This document shows positions 1 to 5,784 of a stretch of 24,738 nucleotides of DNA, piece by piece (the first letter of the stretch is position 1; each line of letters starts with the position of its first letter). The stretch is from a virus. Location of the stretch: positions 1-24,738 of the IMG/VR virus record IMGVR_UViG_3300005747_000869. The stretch is one strand, 5' to 3'. The notes beneath the pieces are model-generated. The model was given only the letters and a program-made list of their open reading frames with translations. It did no database searches and was not told where the DNA came from. A program made the translations under genes and the position numbers.

Positions 1-40
1 AGCCGAAACGCATTTCTGTATATTCTGGTTTTGTCCACAT
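1..40 (-). CDS. pqqA: PqqA-like peptide, N-terminal part only (cut by window edge)
   Basis: Only the first 13 codons are inside the window and read MWTKPEYTEMRFG. This matches the start of PqqA, the roughly 23-residue ribosomal precursor whose later Glu and Tyr are cross-linked by PqqE/PqqD to make the cofactor pyrroloquinoline quinone; many proteobacterial PqqA peptides begin MWTKPxFTxxRxGFEVT. The Glu-Val-Thr-x-Tyr core would lie just beyond the edge and cannot be checked. The start codon has a strong AAGGAG ribosome site about 9 bases upstream. The frame stays open to an ATG at 88, but that start has no comparable ribosome site. The gene has its own promoter (149-177) and a late-type element (130-137). 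I infer high expression. It could supply extra precursor to a PQQ-making host or be an unrelated peptide with a similar N-terminus. Confidence 0.65.
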   Translation of the reverse strand, partial: MWTKPEYTEMRFG

Positions 41-125
41 AGTAATTCTCCTTCTATTTAATTGAAATAATATGTAAAGACAGGTCATCGGAGAGCAATA
101 GCAAAGTCCAACTTGAGTCCCACAG

Positions 126-141
126 GCGTTATTTATAACGC
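126..141 (-). promoter_or_regulatory. TATAAATA late-promoter-like element within a 6-bp hairpin palindrome
   Basis: On the minus strand the sequence contains TATAAATA (130-137), identical to the T4 late promoter -10 recognised by gp55. It sits inside a perfect inverted repeat with arms GCGTTA/TAACGC and a 4-base loop (126-141). It lies just downstream of a sigma70-like promoter and about 90 bases before the PqqA-like start codon. The window also encodes gp55, so late transcription from here is plausible. The palindrome could instead act as an RNA hairpin at the 5-prime end of the early transcript. Confidence 0.5.
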
Positions 142-148
142 TACAACC

Positions 149-177
149 ATTGTACTACTAATCCCAAAATAAGTCAA
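149..177 (-). promoter_or_regulatory. Sigma70-like promoter for the PqqA-like gene
   Basis: The minus strand has TTGACT (172-177), 17 bp of spacer and TACAAT (149-154). It overlaps the end of the dam gene, whose stop codon at 158-160 lies in the spacer. Predicted transcripts start near 142 and run into the PqqA-like gene at 40. Confidence 0.75.
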
Positions 178-1042
178 GGTTTTTCTGTATATTTCTTTGG
201 TAATTAAGCAGGAGCAACTCTTTTCGGTTCTTTTCGTCGTCTCGATAGACCTTACTAGAATGCATGGTATAGGTTAAATCCCACTCTATTTGTTCCCAGT
301 CAGAGTATGCTTCCTGTAGAGTCTCATTAGAGTTGTATGTAATCATAACCATATTATCGTCAGTATCTACGCAATCATGAAACTCTTTATGATCGAACCC
401 ACTATGCATGTCCCCACTGGACCCATATATAAATGACTTGATATCATAAGGTGGGTCACAAAATACAAAGGCATCCTTATCTCCGTCTAATAGATGTTTG
501 TAATCATAGTTTGTAATTTGCCACTTTTGTATTAGTTTTTGAAAACGTGGAAGACGTGCTATGATATTATGATTGAAATTGCTGTTAATTGCGTCTTTAC
601 TGAACGAACCAGCAGTTTCTCCGAGTCCTGAGAATGAGCATCGATTCAACATATAGAAACGCCATGCTCGTTCGAACTCATTAGTTTGATTGTTGATTTC
701 TTCTTTCAGTATAGGAAACTGATCAAGATGTGCTTGTTGCACGTCAGACTGATTTAGCAACCAGTCTTTCTTTTTGTGTAGAAAGTTTGCAAGCTTGTCG
801 CCTTCTTTCTTTAGCGTAATCCAAAAGCAATATAGATTGTAGTATTTGTCGTTGACCCAAACAGGGATATTGGGATATCGTTTAGTAAACTCGATTGCGC
901 AACTACCGCCACCAACGAATGGGTCGCGATATTCTCCGATGTTTTCCATCGGTGGTAGATGATGTTCTTGAAACAAAAACTTTACTGCTCTTGTTTTTCC
1001 TCCAGGATATCTTAGAGGCGACTTCAAATCTTTATTCATCAT
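158..1042 (-). CDS. dam: DNA adenine-N6 methyltransferase, Dam/D12 class
   Basis: The 294-residue protein is a D12-class adenine methylase related to Dam of T4 and E. coli, transferring methyl from S-adenosylmethionine to adenine N6. The N-terminus carries the SAM-binding motif SPLRYPGGK (about residues 8-16), followed by DPFVGGGS and the catalytic DPPY (about residue 197, in VFCDPPYD). Length and motif order fit a complete enzyme; GATC specificity is the usual expectation but is not shown. Two consecutive ATG codons (1042 and 1039) can start it. Neither has a clean Shine-Dalgarno, because a GC-rich hairpin (1051-1069) sits just upstream. It follows the 77-residue gene ending at 1087. Likely roles are protection from host restriction or marking of phage DNA, alongside the putative base-modification genes further upstream. 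Confidence 0.92.
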   Translation of the reverse strand: MMNKDLKSPLRYPGGKTRAVKFLFQEHHLPPMENIGEYRDPFVGGGSCAIEFTKRYPNIPVWVNDKYYNLYCFWITLKKEGDKLANFLHKKKDWLLNQSDVQQAHLDQFPILKEEINNQTNEFERAWRFYMLNRCSFSGLGETAGSFSKDAINSNFNHNIIARLPRFQKLIQKWQITNYDYKHLLDGDKDAFVFCDPPYDIKSFIYGSSGDMHSGFDHKEFHDCVDTDDNMVMITYNSNETLQEAYSDWEQIEWDLTYTMHSSKVYRDDEKNRKELLLLNYQRNIQKNLDLFWD

Positions 1043-1050
1043 ATATTGTT

Positions 1051-1069
1051 GGGGGAGTGTCGCTCCCCC
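1051..1069 (-). promoter_or_regulatory. GC-rich RNA hairpin in the dam leader
   Basis: The minus strand reads GGGGGAG-CGACA-CTCCCCC, a perfect 7-bp stem with a 5-base loop, ending 8 bases before the first dam ATG. No U-tract follows, so it does not look like an intrinsic terminator. The only purine-rich ribosome-site-like sequence is in or before the 5-prime arm. The hairpin may therefore control ribosome access, or act as an RNA processing or stability element. Confidence 0.6.
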
Positions 1070-1086
1070 TCTCCATTATATTAGTA

Positions 1087-1320
1087 TCAGTCTTTCTTCG
1101 TAATGAACTTGTAAAGTTCTTCTGCTTTCGCCATTACTTCCTGTGGTTGATACATATTTGGAATATACTTATTCATATCTTCCATAGTTTTTGCTGAGTC
1201 TTTTGTTTGCTTCAACATCGTTTGATAGTTTTCTTGTGCCATGTCATACTGCTTGTCTAACATTTCTTTTGCCATTGCTAGAATATCAAAACGAATTTCA
1301 AATGGATTTTTGTTCGCCAT
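1087..1320 (-). CDS. Small conserved hypothetical protein, 77 residues
   Basis: A 77-residue, probably all-helical protein rich in Met, Lys, Glu and Gln, starting MANKNPFEIRFDILAMAKEM. It has no cysteine motif, signal peptide or membrane segment. I recall similar short proteins with an NPFEIRFD-type start in T4-like marine phages, but no function is known to me. It has one of the best ribosome sites in the window, AGGAGG followed by CAAC and then ATG, which suggests strong translation. It lies downstream of the two tiny genes at 1354-1628 and probably shares their transcript from the promoter at 1719-1747, with dam following 45 bases later. A small accessory or DNA-associated protein is possible but unsupported. 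Confidence 0.8.
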   Translation of the reverse strand: MANKNPFEIRFDILAMAKEMLDKQYDMAQENYQTMLKQTKDSAKTMEDMNKYIPNMYQPQEVMAKAEELYKFITKKD

Positions 1321-1353
1321 GTTGCCTCCTGTGTGATGTGTGTAATAATATAG

Positions 1354-1527
1354 TTAGTGTGGCAAGAAGTTGCTCTTACTCGTACTTCTTTGTTGCCAGT
1401 TTCTCATTCGTGTTTCTAGATCGGAAATATTTTGAGACTTGGATAGATAAGACTCTAGTGCTTGTTGATCATTACCTTCGCACCATCGCTCAAACGCATT
1501 ACTAATTATCGTCATTAGTTTTTTCAT
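1354..1527 (-). CDS. DUF3563-like small protein, 57 residues
   Basis: This gene encodes 57 residues starting MKKLMTIISNAFERW. The middle part, ESYLSKSQNISDLETRMRNW (about residues 25-44), resembles DUF3563, a family of very small proteobacterial proteins with a YLxxSxDxxDLExRMR core. Function is unknown. The ATG overlaps the stop of the upstream 34-residue gene in an ATGA arrangement (1524-1527), a typical sign of translational coupling. The family match is from memory of the motif and is moderate. The clean reading frame, the coupled start and the position between a promoter and a gene with a strong ribosome site support it as real. Confidence 0.6.
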   Translation of the reverse strand: MKKLMTIISNAFERWCEGNDQQALESYLSKSQNISDLETRMRNWQQRSTSKSNFLPH

Positions 1528-1628
1528 ACCCAGTAACCGCCATTGTTTCTATATCTTTCCAACTTCTTCTTTGCACGGTATACTTGCATTTCTATTATTG
1601 CATTCACTATCTTGCGTAGTGTTTCCAT
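1524..1628 (-). CDS. Micro-ORF, 34-residue basic peptide
   Basis: A 34-codon frame begins METLRKIVNAIIEMQVYRAK and ends with an aromatic tail containing YRNNGGYWV. The start has a good AAAGGAG ribosome site 9 bases upstream, and the stop overlaps the next start by 4 bases. It is the first frame after the promoter at 1719-1747. The peptide is amphipathic and basic, with 8 Lys/Arg among 34 residues. I recognise no family. It may be a functional microprotein or a leader frame that couples ribosomes to the DUF3563-like gene. Confidence 0.5.
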   Translation of the reverse strand: METLRKIVNAIIEMQVYRAKKKLERYRNNGGYWV

Positions 1629-1664
1629 GTGTTGCTTCTCCTTTTGAGATGTGTTGTGTGTGAT

Positions 1665-1703
1665 GGCGAGTGATTTTGATGGAGTTCACATCGCCCAAAC
1701 TCC
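1665..1703 (-). promoter_or_regulatory. Possible structured leader (hairpin or H-type pseudoknot)
   Basis: In the leader between the promoter and the 34-codon gene, the minus-strand RNA has GGAGTT and AACTCC (1698-1703 with 1681-1686), a 6-bp stem. The loop contains GGCGA (1691-1695), complementary to TCGCC (1665-1669) downstream. The two pairings can coexist as a pseudoknot or compete. This is by-eye structure only. Confidence 0.3.
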
Positions 1704-1718
1704 GATTCTATTTATTTT

Positions 1719-1747
1719 ATTTTACCTCTTTTCAAAGGTATAGTCAA
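1719..1747 (-). promoter_or_regulatory. Sigma70-like promoter before the tiny-gene cluster
   Basis: The minus strand has TTGACT (1742-1747), 17 bp of spacer and TAAAAT (1719-1724). The TGA inside TTGACT is the stop codon of the lysine-rich membrane protein gene. It probably drives the genes at 1628, 1527, 1320 and perhaps dam. Confidence 0.7.
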
Positions 1748-2172
1748 GGATTTTGTGTTGCTTTCGCATCTTTTTTGACTCTTGGTTTCCGCTTCTTAGC
1801 AACAGTTGTCTTTTTAGTCGTTGTAGACTTTTTCTTAGTGGTGGTTGTTGCCTTCTTCCTCGGTTTCTTAGGAGCAGCAGGTGCTTTACCGCCAACCCAC
1901 GCTTCGTTCTCAGGAGTAGCAGGATCATCTTTCTTATAATGTCCCTTGTCATTCCTAGCACGTTTTGGTTCCATGTTTTCAGCAGTAGGAAATGGCCATG
2001 CTGCTGGTTCTTTATCCAAAATATCTTTGGCATTTTTCTTCAGCATCTTTTCAGTGTGAGTTTCTTCTGGTTTATCAAAAAGAACAGAATATGCCATCCA
2101 AACAAATACTGCTATCAAAACAATCAGCAATCCAATATCTATCATGTTCATACTACCCATCATACCGTTCAT
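1744..2172 (-). CDS. Membrane-anchored protein with lysine-rich, histone-H1-like tail
   Basis: The 142-residue protein has a Met-rich N-terminus, one strongly hydrophobic segment (IDIGLLIVLIAVFVWMAYSV, about residues 11-30), a charged linker and a C-terminal third made largely of Lys, Thr, Ala and Pro, including TTTTKKKSTTTKKTTVAKK. The tail resembles the low-complexity tails of histone H1 or bacterial Hc1/AlgP-like DNA-binding proteins; the front is a single-pass membrane anchor. I infer a protein that tethers nucleic acid, or another anionic partner, to the inner membrane; no enzymatic domain is visible. Start 2172 has AGGAG 9 bases upstream, within the end of the PRA-PH-like gene. The region has strong codon bias toward AAA/ACA, so the tail could be compositionally unstable. 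Confidence 0.75.
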   Translation of the reverse strand: MNGMMGSMNMIDIGLLIVLIAVFVWMAYSVLFDKPEETHTEKMLKKNAKDILDKEPAAWPFPTAENMEPKRARNDKGHYKKDDPATPENEAWVGGKAPAAPKKPRKKATTTTKKKSTTTKKTTVAKKRKPRVKKDAKATQNP

Positions 2173-2173
2173 A

Positions 2174-2554
2174 TTAATCTCCTAAATTCAAACATTCTTT
2201 AAGTTGTGGTTCTGAAAAGTTTGGACCTTTCATTACCTTACCATCATCTCTATAAATGGGTTTGCCATCTTCACCCAACTTGCTCATATTTGAACGTTGG
2301 ACTTCAGCAAAACATTTGTCAAGATCAATACCGAACGCATGTCCAGCACCATAGACAACATAGAGAAGATCCGTTAACGCATCAGCGACTTCTACTAAGT
2401 CTTCCTTCTTCATTGCGTCAACAAATTCATTGAGTTCCTCATGAATCAAAGCATAACGAAGAACTTGTGTTTCTTTATCAGGCATTTCAGTTTCAGTCTT
2501 CACCTCTTGCTCAAATGCGTTCATAAATTCACGAACCATATCAAAATTTGTCAT
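2174..2554 (-). CDS. PRA-PH/MazG-like all-alpha NTP pyrophosphohydrolase
   Basis: The 126-residue protein fits the phosphoribosyl-ATP pyrophosphohydrolase-like superfamily (PF01503/MazG type). The metal-binding EExxE...ExxD pattern is visible as EELNE (about 39-43) and EVAD (about 55-58), followed by ALTDLLYVVYGAGHAFGID, the hallmark helix of the family. These enzymes hydrolyse NTPs or dNTPs to monophosphate and pyrophosphate. In phages they are proposed to clean nucleotide pools, spare modified or host-derived dNTPs, or perturb (p)ppGpp signalling. Single-domain length is normal. It starts 10 bases after RegA, with a GAGGT ribosome site about 12 bases upstream and a TATATTATG start region shared with other genes. 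Substrate cannot be told from sequence. Confidence 0.85.
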   Translation of the reverse strand: MTNFDMVREFMNAFEQEVKTETEMPDKETQVLRYALIHEELNEFVDAMKKEDLVEVADALTDLLYVVYGAGHAFGIDLDKCFAEVQRSNMSKLGEDGKPIYRDDGKVMKGPNFSEPQLKECLNLGD

Positions 2555-2563
2555 AATATATTT

Positions 2564-2941
2564 TTACCTCTTTTTTCCTAGATTATATTTTGCTACTAAT
2601 TCCCAATCATCTTTTTCTTTATATGGCAAAACTTTGATTTGAGATAGTGGGGCAACTGGACTACTGCTACGGTCAGGAGCGTCGAGAGTAACAAGACCCC
2701 ATTCAGCAAGCAGATTAGCAATAGTGTTACGACGTCCCATATCTTCATCGGCAAAGTTCGAAGGTTTTCCATCCAACGCAAAAAGTTCTTTGAAGTGAAC
2801 AATGTAGTACCTTCCCTGTTTATGTAAAATGTGACAGGACTGATAAATTGTTTTGTTCTTTTTTGATGCGACGCCAATCCTAGTCAGTGTTTCTCTAATC
2901 TTTAAGAAGTCATCCTCATTATTCAGTTTGACTTCAATCAT
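2564..2941 (-). CDS. regA: RegA translational repressor
   Basis: This is the T4-family RegA, an RNA-binding protein that represses translation of early mRNAs, including those of the clamp and clamp-loader genes, by binding around start codons. The N-terminus MIEVKLNNEDDFLKIRETLT and the later YQSCHILHKQGRYYIVHFKE closely follow T4 RegA. I chose the ATG at 2941 (125 residues) because T4 RegA (122 residues) begins MIEITLKK. An in-frame ATG at 2953 has a better-spaced AAGG site and cannot be excluded; GTG at 2962 is unlikely. The start lies 8 bases inside the end of gp62, preserving the T4 order 45-44-62-regA. DNA polymerase gp43, next in T4, is not the next gene here. Confidence 0.95.
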   Translation of the reverse strand: MIEVKLNNEDDFLKIRETLTRIGVASKKNKTIYQSCHILHKQGRYYIVHFKELFALDGKPSNFADEDMGRRNTIANLLAEWGLVTLDAPDRSSSPVAPLSQIKVLPYKEKDDWELVAKYNLGKKR

Positions 2942-3347
2942 GTTTTCTATCATCTCTTCCACCCTTAGTCAGTGTTGTTCTTATTGTTGCAATCTGCTGG
3001 GGCGAGAGGATAGAAAGTGCTTGGCGTGCTTTAGAGTCGTTATAATTAAAATATTCTTTAACAGTCAACAAGTCACTATCATTATCTTTTTTCGCCCATT
3101 TAGCAACTCGCTTTCTGGGTCTAACAATATTTAGTAAAAAGTCGAACTGTAAAAGATTATCTATATGACTCAAACGATTCATCTCATTAGCAAAGTGAAC
3201 AGTATCACTATGATAAGATAAAGCACGATTATTTAGAAACGCATTGTAATCTTTTTCTGCCAGATCATCATTGGCAGTACCACGCATGAGATCTTTTTTT
3301 GATTGCGTTATGGCATTCGTATAGTCAAACGGATTTGTTTTTTCCAT
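2934..3347 (-). CDS. 62: gp62 clamp loader small subunit
   Basis: The 137-residue protein matches T4 gp62, which joins gp44 in the ATP-driven complex that loads the gp45 sliding clamp at primer-template junctions. Features shared with gp62 include NPFDYTNAITQSKKDLM near the N-terminus, the central LSYHSDTVHFANEMNRLSHI and FDFLLNIVRPRKRVAKW. It is shorter than T4 gp62 (187 residues), as in many marine T4-like phages. The ATG at 3347 overlaps the gp44 stop by one base (TGATG), with GGAG 9 bases upstream, so translation is probably coupled to gp44. Confidence 0.93.
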   Translation of the reverse strand: MEKTNPFDYTNAITQSKKDLMRGTANDDLAEKDYNAFLNNRALSYHSDTVHFANEMNRLSHIDNLLQFDFLLNIVRPRKRVAKWAKKDNDSDLLTVKEYFNYNDSKARQALSILSPQQIATIRTTLTKGGRDDRKHD

Positions 3348-4288
3348 CACTGAAACTCCGCATCAACCATAATTTCAGTCAACATAGCAGTCGTATTGAT
3401 TTCCTGATCAGCAGCAAACGCAGACTTGTATTGATACTCGGCAAGTGTAACAACTATCTGAGGGATGCTTGATGGCGCTACATGTTCATGTATAGACTCA
3501 TAGAACCTACGGAAGAACGGAGTCATATCACCGTCTATATTTTGCGCAACCCACTTACGAACCACTGAAAACTCTTTGTTCTTCATGCCAGTGATCAACG
3601 TCTTCATATCAGAGTCAACCTGATTCGCTAGTACACCTGCATCAATCTTACCTGATACACTGTACCGTTGTAGTTCGTTCAGTATCCTACGATTGTCAGG
3701 GAAGTGCTTAGTGATCATCTCGGCAACTACCTTTTGATCAAACTCAATTCCTTCTGTCTGTAGAATCTTACTGACACGTTTGAAGAACTGCCCAGCGAGT
3801 TTAGGTTTTTGTGCTGTAGGGATACGAAACTCAATCACCGAACACCGACTGTGTAGTGGCGCGATGATCTTGTTTACGAAGTTACACGTTAGAATGAAAC
3901 CGCAGTTTGCTGAGTAAGTCTCCATGAAGTTACGCAATGCAGGTTGAATCGATTGCGCATTCATATAGTCTGCTTCATCAAGAATAATATACTTGCGCCC
4001 ACCTGCCAGTGATACCGAAGAGGCAAAGTTCTTTATCTTGTTGTGTAGTGTATCAATGTATCGACCTTCGTCGGAACCATTGATGATGATATAGTCAGCA
4101 CCGATCTCGTCTAGCATTGCTTTAGCAACAGTTGTTTTACCAACACCTGCGCCACCAGTCAATAATAAATTTGGTACTGTTCCGTCTGTTACAAACTTCT
4201 GAAATGTTTCTTTTAGATTATCAGGAAGGATGGTATCGCTAATAGTTTTTGGTCGATAACGCTCGACCCACAAAAATTGTTCTCTCAT
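3347..4288 (-). CDS. 44: gp44 clamp loader large subunit, AAA+ ATPase
   Basis: The 313-residue protein is the AAA+ subunit of the T4-type clamp loader. It begins MREQFLWVERYRPKTISDTI (an RFC-box-like start) and has Walker A GGAGVGKTT (about 45-53), Walker B YIILDEAD and the SRC arginine-finger motif in APLHSRCSVIEF. The start at 4288 is chosen over 4303 because GGAG lies 10 bases before it and because T4 gp44 also begins just ahead of the VERYRP-type motif. It has its own sigma70-like promoter (4319-4347). The start region GAGTACTATATTATG is shared with two other genes and is a plausible RegA target, since gene 44 mRNA is the classical RegA target in T4. Confidence 0.96.
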   Translation of the reverse strand: MREQFLWVERYRPKTISDTILPDNLKETFQKFVTDGTVPNLLLTGGAGVGKTTVAKAMLDEIGADYIIINGSDEGRYIDTLHNKIKNFASSVSLAGGRKYIILDEADYMNAQSIQPALRNFMETYSANCGFILTCNFVNKIIAPLHSRCSVIEFRIPTAQKPKLAGQFFKRVSKILQTEGIEFDQKVVAEMITKHFPDNRRILNELQRYSVSGKIDAGVLANQVDSDMKTLITGMKNKEFSVVRKWVAQNIDGDMTPFFRRFYESIHEHVAPSSIPQIVVTLAEYQYKSAFAADQEINTTAMLTEIMVDAEFQ

Positions 4289-4318
4289 AATATAGTACTC
4301 CATTCACATAATACATCT

Positions 4319-4347
4319 ATTGTACTACCAATCCGATTTAAAGTCAA
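4319..4347 (-). promoter_or_regulatory. Sigma70-like promoter for gp44-gp62-regA
   Basis: The minus strand has TTGACT (4342-4347), 17 bp of spacer and TACAAT (4319-4324). The TGA inside the -35 box is the stop codon of the 72-residue gene before it. The predicted start of transcription is about 25 bases before the gp44 ATG, giving a very short leader. Confidence 0.8.
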
Positions 4348-4562
4348 CCACTCATTATTATCATTACAATGCTTTCGATAACAAAATCAACATCAGTATC
4401 TTCAGACTTTAGTACACCTGCTTCATCCAGTATTTCTTGGAACCCACTTACTGTAAGTGTTCCACCAAAAGCTGATGCCATACAACTTGACAAAACTGCA
4501 TGTGCTGTTGGATCGACTTGTTCGATTCTTGCTAATGCTTTTTGAGTTACTGTCATCCCCAT
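4344..4562 (-). CDS. Hypothetical protein, 72 residues
   Basis: A small protein starting MGMTVTQKALARIEQV, with a Gly/Ser/Thr-rich centre (ASAFGGTLTVSGF) and an acidic, hydrophobic C-terminus ending VMIIMSG. I do not recognise the family. The start overlaps the adenylyltransferase stop by one base (TAATG), with AAGGGG 7 bases upstream, so it appears coupled. Its stop codon is part of the -35 box of the gp44 promoter. There is no convincing membrane segment or metal-binding motif. Confidence 0.75.
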   Translation of the reverse strand: MGMTVTQKALARIEQVDPTAHAVLSSCMASAFGGTLTVSGFQEILDEAGVLKSEDTDVDFVIESIVMIIMSG

Positions 4563-4972
4563 TACAAGACCCCTTTGTTTCTCATTTCTTCTCTGATTTT
4601 AGTTGCGCTGATATTATGCACTTCTTTACCAAGATCATGTTCAGTAAATGTATATCCAACGCCACGCCCATAACTGATGTCAACGATGTTTGGCACTAGC
4701 ATTACTATGTAGTGTTCATCATAGTTGTATCCGTGTTTCGCTAATCCCTCTTTGATATTTTCTACCACTGTATCAAAGTCAAATGGATTATCGTCTTGCT
4801 TTGCCGTTCTACCGCCACCAGCGTCCTGTCCAACGACACCACCAACGTCACGCACCATAATACATACTTGACCAGTGATTGATAGACATCGCTTGAACAA
4901 CTCTGTATGTCCGTCATGCCACGGTTGCCACCTTCCCAACATTTCTACTGTTGGTTTTTGATTATCAAACAT
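4562..4972 (-). CDS. HIGH-motif nucleotidyltransferase (cytidylyltransferase-like)
   Basis: The 136-residue protein has the nucleotidylyltransferase signature GRWQPWHDGH (about 13-22, with HDGH as the HxGH motif) and a C-terminal ISATKIREEM (about 121-130), equivalent to the ISxTxxR motif that contacts phosphates. This superfamily (PF01467-like) transfers AMP or CMP and includes NMN adenylyltransferase, phosphopantetheine adenylyltransferase and glycerol-3-phosphate cytidylyltransferase. The acceptor cannot be read from sequence. Candidates are NMN (NAD salvage, as in other phages) or a sulfur- or sugar-linked acceptor, given an APS-kinase-like protein elsewhere in the window. It overlaps the DUF2061 gene by 8 bases upstream. 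A Gly/Asp-rich loop (GGVVGQDAGGGRTAK) follows the first strand and is unusual. Confidence 0.82.
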   Translation of the reverse strand: MFDNQKPTVEMLGRWQPWHDGHTELFKRCLSITGQVCIMVRDVGGVVGQDAGGGRTAKQDDNPFDFDTVVENIKEGLAKHGYNYDEHYIVMLVPNIVDISYGRGVGYTFTEHDLGKEVHNISATKIREEMRNKGVL

Positions 4973-5192
4973 TATCTTTTACTCCAAATTTAATATGATT
5001 ATACCATACTCGTTCATGCGCATAGTACAGAACCATTTTAGTTATCACTTCAATACCACCAATCATTGCTCCGACTTCCAGACTACCAGTTACAAACCAA
5101 CCGATAAGCATCGTGTCGATTGTACCAGTTATACGCCAAGTGATAGTTTTGGCAATGTGACGTTTTCTTGTTACAGTTTTATTCGTATTCAT
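4965..5192 (-). CDS. DUF2061-like small membrane protein
   Basis: The 75-residue protein matches DUF2061 (PF09834). Its basic N-terminus leads into AKTITWRITGTIDTMLIGWFVTGS, then VGAMIGGIEVITKMVLYYAHERVW, reproducing the family pattern TITWR...TGS...E...K...YYxHERxW. Two hydrophobic segments suggest an integral inner-membrane protein. The family is widespread in bacteria and its function is unknown; bacterial members often sit near sulfur-assimilation genes. It overlaps both neighbours: 14 bases with the oxygenase upstream and 8 bases with the adenylyltransferase downstream. Having it directly before a nucleotidyltransferase is notable. Confidence 0.85.
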   Translation of the reverse strand: MNTNKTVTRKRHIAKTITWRITGTIDTMLIGWFVTGSLEVGAMIGGIEVITKMVLYYAHERVWYNHIKFGVKDNV

Positions 5193-5784
5193 ATTTAGAA
5201 TTCACACTAACGACCATTCTATTATTAGAATTATTTTTATGATACCCACTACCATGCTTCAACCAACTTGGAAATATCAATAGATCCCCAGCATTAACAT
5301 CGAATTGATATCTAGTCCAGTTATGCTCATTGTATTGTTCAATTGTATTGTTAAACTCTGATGCAAGATTAGGACTTTGAAAAACTATTGGACTGCTACC
5401 ACTAGGCGCATTAATATACAATGCCATACTAGCAACAGATCCATCGTGAATATGATCGCGTAACAAACTGCCCTCATTTTGAATATTAAACCAACTATTG
5501 CCTAACTTTAGTTTCATTATTCCCATTGTTTTTGTATAATAATCGAAGTGATAACTCAATACTTCTTTTATGTTAGGAACTACATTAGATTGTAACTCAG
5601 TTAGACAATCAAGGGTAGGATAATTTTCAAGAAAATGACTGCTGCTAGAATCACCATCTAAAGCATCATGACGATCAGTATTCAAATGAATCAAATACTC
5701 ATAAATCAATTTCAACTCGTTCTTAGAAAATACGTTTTCTTTTCTAAAAACTGATGTTGGAAATAATTTATATACTTCCAACAT
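5179..5784 (-). CDS. 2-oxoglutarate/Fe(II) oxygenase (TIGR02466-like)
   Basis: The 201-residue protein resembles the 2OG-FeII_Oxy_5/TIGR02466 group, common in T4-like marine phages. The N-terminus VYKLFPTSVFRKENV is typical. Metal ligands are probably in SWFNIQNEGSLLRDHIHDGS (HIHD near residue 112) and the distal His in PSWLKHGSGYH, followed by RMVVSVN with the 2OG-binding Arg. Members hydroxylate unknown small-molecule or protein substrates; a prolyl-4-hydroxylase-like role is often assumed. The start overlaps the previous stop by one base (TAATG) and has no strong Shine-Dalgarno, so coupling is likely. It is distinct from the larger TET/JBP-like dioxygenase at 12430-13836. Confidence 0.82.
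   Translation of the reverse strand: MLEVYKLFPTSVFRKENVFSKNELKLIYEYLIHLNTDRHDALDGDSSSSHFLENYPTLDCLTELQSNVVPNIKEVLSYHFDYYTKTMGIMKLKLGNSWFNIQNEGSLLRDHIHDGSVASMALYINAPSGSSPIVFQSPNLASEFNNTIEQYNEHNWTRYQFDVNAGDLLIFPSWLKHGSGYHKNNSNNRMVVSVNSKYEYE

Noticed and set aside
3039-3068. Promoter-like TTGACT...TATAAC inside gp62
   Set aside because: The spacer is 18 bp, unlike the fixed 17 bp elsewhere, the -10 is weaker, and no downstream gene needs it.
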